Positions 27,257 to 29,185 of a DNA stretch of 29,185 bases are shown here, one piece after another. The notes under the pieces are model-generated. The model saw only the letters and a list, made by a program, of their open reading frames with translations, had not been told where the DNA came from and searched no databases. Numbering within the stretch: position 1 is the stretch's first letter; the number at the start of each line of letters is the position of its first letter. The DNA is from a virus: positions 1 through 29,185 of IMG/VR virus record IMGVR_UViG_3300030118_005675; one strand, 5' to 3'. Both the position numbers and the translations under genes were made by a program.

Positions 27257-27408
27257 TAGTTTTGATTTGGATAATAGACTTGTACAAAAGATTCACATTT
27301 AGGGCATGAGAGATTTGTGACAATCGCGTACTCTTCCTCAACACCATAATCTTCACCGTTAAAATCGGCACCCCAAATTAACTCTGTATTGCAGTGCCAA
27401 CAATTCAT
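27256..27408 (-). CDS. Zinc-ribbon protein, 50 aa
   Basis: The peptide begins MNCWHCNTELIWGADF and has a second knuckle SCPKCESFVQVYY. The two CxxC pairs, C3/C6 and C35/C38, are about 28 residues apart and should bind one zinc ion in a zinc-ribbon fold. Such tiny proteins often bind nucleic acid or a host protein, but here the partner is unknown. The start overlaps the stop of the upstream 47-aa gene (ATGA) and the stop overlaps the next start (TAATG). An AGGACAGGG purine run just upstream can serve as the ribosome site. Confidence 0.8.
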   Translation of the reverse strand: MNCWHCNTELIWGADFNGEDYGVEEEYAIVTNLSCPKCESFVQVYYPNQN

Positions 27409-27548
27409 TTTCCCTGTCCTCGGTATCTTTTACGAGCCGAGTTACGCGACGTTGCTGAATATCTTGTATGTTTTCCCTTTCCCTGTGATGTTTTTTTCGG
27501 TCTGGTGTTCACTCCACCTGCTGTAAAACCGAGCGATTTGGTCGCCAT
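27405..27548 (-). CDS. Very basic small protein, 47 aa (hypothetical)
   Basis: The peptide starts MATKSLGFTAGGVNTRPKKT and ends in a Lys/Arg-rich half (GKGKHTRYSATSRNSARKRY, then RGQGK). About a third of the residues are Lys, Arg or His, with almost no acid, so it should bind nucleic acid or another polyanion. A strong ribosome site (AAAGGAG) lies seven bases before the ATG. I recall near-identical short basic proteins in marine T4-like phages, unassigned. Coupling to the zinc-ribbon gene by a four-base overlap suggests the two act together. It could be a virion-packaged DNA-binding peptide or an RNA-binding regulator; neither is shown. Confidence 0.72.
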   Translation of the reverse strand: MATKSLGFTAGGVNTRPKKTSQGKGKHTRYSATSRNSARKRYRGQGK

Positions 27549-27550
27549 AA

Positions 27551-27709
27551 TTAATCTCCTTTAATTTCAGTACGTATATCAGCAGGATTTGGTTTACCTG
27601 TCTGATAAAATTCAATTGCTAAATCTTCCATCATATCAAAGAACTCAAATTCAGATAGATCTGAAAACTTTAACTGCTCTTTGATATAAATGTCATAACG
27701 ATCTGCCAT
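27551..27709 (-). CDS. Small acidic protein, 52 aa (hypothetical)
   Basis: The peptide reads MADRYDIYIKEQLKFSDLSE, then FEFFDMMEDLAIEFYQTGKP and a NPADIRTEIKGD tail. It is acidic and probably all-helical. Its start codon shares one base with the glycosyltransferase stop (TAATG), and its stop lies two bases before the ATG of the basic 47-aa protein. Opposite charge to that neighbour is notable but does not prove an interaction. No family was recognised. Confidence 0.7.
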   Translation of the reverse strand: MADRYDIYIKEQLKFSDLSEFEFFDMMEDLAIEFYQTGKPNPADIRTEIKGD

Positions 27710-28464
27710 TAGATAACTCTCATCTTCTCATGTCCAACACGAACTCTTGGATCACACCAGATCTCAAATCCTGCATCCTTTGCATCTAAACAGAATGATA
27801 CATCTTCTCCGCACATATCCTGCACTTCACCAGACTCAAAGACTTGCATTTTTGGTGCAAACCAAGGATATGGTAGTCCTTCATTTTCAAAAACACCGTG
27901 CTTAATTAATAACCAACCGAAACCTGTATAGTCAACTGTGAAAGGTTTTGTACGCTTGGATATACTTTCGAGTGTTTCGTGATTCATTACACCACCATTG
28001 CTACGAAAATCATCCTCTTCTAACCAATGTGCTACAGATGTGGTTCTACCATCTTCGGTGCAATACCAACCTGCTGCAATTTCTTTATCCATTAATAATA
28101 ATTGCCAGAACTTCTCACTGTTAAAAACAATATCACTATCAATCCATAACTGATAATCATATTTTAATTTTCCATCCCATGGAATCTGATTTGGTCCTCG
28201 AAGAACATTTGCTCCGAGACACTTACATCTTGCAAAATTAACCATTGATGAATAATCTTGAGATATCTGAATCGACCCGCCGCATTGTACTATATCAAAA
28301 CAAAGTTGAACAAATGCTTTTAAAAATGTGAAAGATACTCCCCGACCTGGCAAACAAAAGACAACGCTCTTGCCTTTTACTAATTCTCTTGCCTTATCAT
28401 AGTCCCATTCTGGTTTTTTCTGTGTGGAAGGAGTCTTTGCTTTTACTGTAAATCCTTTTGCCAT
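27709..28464 (-). CDS. GT-A type glycosyltransferase, 251 aa
   Basis: After a short Lys-rich N-terminus, residues 32-50 (KSVVFCLPGRGVSFTFLKAF) match the start of a GT-A nucleotide-sugar fold. YQLWIDSDIVF, with the D109-S110-D111 metal-binding DxD, is the diagnostic motif. The C-terminal CGEDVSFCLDAKDAGFEIWC block, followed by a VGH, matches the acceptor and catalytic 'ED' region and final histidine of the GT2-like proteins common in cyanophages. The enzyme would transfer a sugar from a nucleotide-sugar donor. The acceptor (phage DNA, virion protein or host surface glycan) is unknown. No membrane segment is present. It is the first gene of a coupled operon, preceded by a palindrome carrying a TATAAT, and no Shine-Dalgarno sequence is visible. 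Confidence 0.85.
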   Translation of the reverse strand: MAKGFTVKAKTPSTQKKPEWDYDKARELVKGKSVVFCLPGRGVSFTFLKAFVQLCFDIVQCGGSIQISQDYSSMVNFARCKCLGANVLRGPNQIPWDGKLKYDYQLWIDSDIVFNSEKFWQLLLMDKEIAAGWYCTEDGRTTSVAHWLEEDDFRSNGGVMNHETLESISKRTKPFTVDYTGFGWLLIKHGVFENEGLPYPWFAPKMQVFESGEVQDMCGEDVSFCLDAKDAGFEIWCDPRVRVGHEKMRVI

Positions 28465-28492
28465 AATGTGTTGTAATTACATTCATATCATA

Positions 28493-28507
28493 CACTATTA
28501 TATAGTG
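28493..28507 (-). promoter_or_regulatory. Palindrome with embedded -10 box before the glycosyltransferase operon
   Basis: CACTAT and ATAGTG form 6-base arms around TAT. On the minus strand the site reads CACTATATAATAGTG, containing a perfect TATAAT hexamer 29 bases ahead of the ATG. No TTGACA lies at the proper 16-18 base spacing; a TTGACA overlaps the upstream stop codon only seven bases away. This could be a promoter overlapped by an operator. Evidence is moderate to weak. Confidence 0.4.
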
Positions 28508-28511
28508 CTTG

Positions 28512-28688
28512 TCAATTATCCTCTATTTCTGCAAGATAGACTCCATCAACATCTATATTCCATTTTAATTGTAAGTCTTCATACCAATCAAATTCATTTA
28601 TAATTTGCTCCGGAACAGTAATATGGTACCGATCAGTTACTGGATCGATCTCTATGGTCGAAAAAATATTGTCGAGATTTTTTTTCAT
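28512..28688 (-). CDS. AbrB/MazE-like small protein, 58 aa
   Basis: The central part (YHITVPEQIINEFDWYEDLQ, residues 21-40), followed by LKWNIDVDGVYLAEIED, follows the AbrB/SpoVT swapped-hairpin pattern: a 'xITVPxxI' strand and turn, a short helix ending in a Trp, a 'D-L-x' turn and a final strand pair around a DGV turn. Proteins of this fold are dimeric DNA-binding transition regulators or antitoxins. No toxin gene is visible beside it, so a stand-alone regulator is more likely than an antitoxin. It precedes the glycosyltransferase operon by a short gap that contains a palindrome. A weak AAGG lies about 12 bases upstream of the ATG. The fold call is by pattern only. Confidence 0.6.
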   Translation of the reverse strand: MKKNLDNIFSTIEIDPVTDRYHITVPEQIINEFDWYEDLQLKWNIDVDGVYLAEIEDN

Positions 28689-28707
28689 TATGACAAAACC
28701 TTGTGGT

Positions 28708-28719
28708 CGTTTTTATATA
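28708..28719. repeat. 12-base repeat CGTTTTTATATA, copy 1
   Basis: Identical to 28790..28801, 82 bases away in the same orientation. On the minus strand it reads TATATAAAAACG. A shorter relative, TCGTTTATA (minus TATAAACGA), lies between them at about 28765-28773. The spacing and promoter-like AT run suggest a control element, without proof. Confidence 0.55.
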
Positions 28720-28789
28720 TGAAAAAAATTTTTTGTATTCGTGATATTGTGTTAGCGTTTTGGGTCGTTTATAGCTTAGGGTAGTTATG

Positions 28790-28801
28790 CGTTTTTATAT
28801 A
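28790..28801. repeat. 12-base repeat CGTTTTTATATA, copy 2
   Basis: Second copy of the 12-mer, adjoining the GC-rich patch. On the minus strand it lies between the 105-aa gene and the 58-aa gene, where a promoter for the 58-aa gene would be expected. Confidence 0.55.
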
Positions 28802-28855
28802 CGGGGGGGTTACGCGCACCGCGCCGGCATCAACCGACGGCGGGGAACTGCTGTA

Positions 28856-29173
28856 TCACGAACGACTGATATTAAAGTTATAATGACTGAATACCCATCG
28901 GTTGACTAATTTATATGTGCCATGCTCACCTGTCATGACATATCCCTCACCATCTACATATTCATTACCTAAGAAGCAATCAACCTTGAAATTATCTCTC
29001 ATGAGTTTCATGTACTCTGTTTTAATGTTCTCAACCAAGCACCACAACCGAACCAACTGATAGTTAGCAAACTCCTCCGCAACCACTTCATCACCATCGC
29101 GGATATATGCATTAAGGTCGATCTTAAGTTGCTTTGCTTCTTTCTCTGTGGCAAAGTCAACCAGTGTTGCCAT
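28856..29173 (-). CDS. Hypothetical protein, 105 aa
   Basis: The protein begins MATLVDFATEKEAKQLKIDL, continues with a hydrophobic and aromatic middle (YQLVRLWCLVENIKTEYMKL) and a Gly/Tyr-rich segment (GNEYVDGEGYVMTGEHGTYK). It is soluble and has no signal peptide or recognised motif. Two Cys residues are too far apart for a simple metal site. Upstream sequence is cut by the window edge, so its promoter and neighbour are not seen. It is separated from the next gene by the unusual GC-rich non-coding stretch. No function can be assigned. Confidence 0.72.
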   Translation of the reverse strand: MATLVDFATEKEAKQLKIDLNAYIRDGDEVVAEEFANYQLVRLWCLVENIKTEYMKLMRDNFKVDCFLGNEYVDGEGYVMTGEHGTYKLVNRWVFSHYNFNISRS

Positions 29174-29185
29174 CTGACGGGCAAA

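Larger units (their letters stand above)
28689..28855. other. Non-coding stretch with GC-rich patch and repeats
   Basis: This 167-base interval holds no convincing frame. It has a 12-base repeat, CGTTTTTATATA, at 28708..28719 and 28790..28801, a perfect palindrome AAAAAATTTTTT at 28723..28734, and a GC-rich patch (28801-28845) with a run of seven G and an inverted repeat CGCCG (28822-28826)/CGGCG (28838-28842). Such composition is out of place in this AT-rich genome. No T run follows the GC hairpin, so it is not a typical intrinsic terminator. No tRNA cloverleaf could be folded. Confidence 0.6.

Noticed and set aside
28801-28845. GC-rich inverted repeat as terminator of the 105-aa gene
   Set aside because: The stem is only five pairs with an 11-base loop, and no T run follows on the minus strand.
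28762-28850. Possible tRNA: a TAGCTTAGGGTAG segment resembling a D-arm
   Set aside because: No acceptor stem, anticodon stem or GTTCRANNC T-loop could be paired at the right distances on either strand.

Overview
The window is part of the late region of a T4-like (contractile-tailed) bacteriophage genome, most likely a marine one of the cyanophage/pelagiphage type. The evidence is very AT-rich coding sequence, every supported gene on the minus strand with almost no spacing, recurrent T4-type late promoters (NATAAATA), and a set of baseplate proteins in the T4 order 25-6-7-8. gp25, gp6 and gp8 are recognisable by sequence along their length or at several sites. The gp7 assignment rests on a local motif plus gene order. 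The host cannot be read from the window.

Read in the direction of transcription (high to low coordinates), there are three sections. (1) 29173-26534: a 105-aa protein of unknown function; a non-coding stretch with a GC-rich patch and a repeated 12-mer; a 58-aa AbrB-like protein; then a tightly coupled operon of a GT-A glycosyltransferase (251 aa), a 52-aa acidic protein, a 47-aa very basic protein, a 50-aa zinc-ribbon protein and a 240-aa conserved hypothetical, closed by an intrinsic terminator at 26490-26527. (2) 26450-25554: a sulfotransferase-family gene with an apparent TTG start, and a 40-aa charged ORF, each preceded by a late-type promoter. (3) 25532-1: the baseplate/tail module, gp25, gp6, a 4250-aa gp7-like wedge protein, an enlarged gp8, a 2489-aa DUF4815-type structural protein, small proteins of 72 and 112 aa, a 259-aa repetitive fibre-like protein, and the first five codons of another gene at the window edge.

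The most striking biology is the enlargement of the baseplate proteins. The gp7-like protein is about four times the length of T4 gp7. Its N-terminus keeps a gp7-like core motif, and the rest consists of interleaved beta-rich repeat modules: about 13 'GxGY' modules, about 9 'HNL' modules and a YHYH-type domain. Related GxGY modules also occur in the neighbouring gp8 and DUF4815 proteins, so one module family appears to have spread through three adjacent baseplate genes. Several late promoters overlap the stop codon of the preceding gene and predict very short leaders. The carbohydrate-modifying genes (glycosyltransferase, sulfotransferase) lie directly upstream of the baseplate genes.

Stretches between genes are short. 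The only one over about 100 bases is 28689-28855, described separately. No tRNA, CRISPR array, insertion sequence or integrase was seen.
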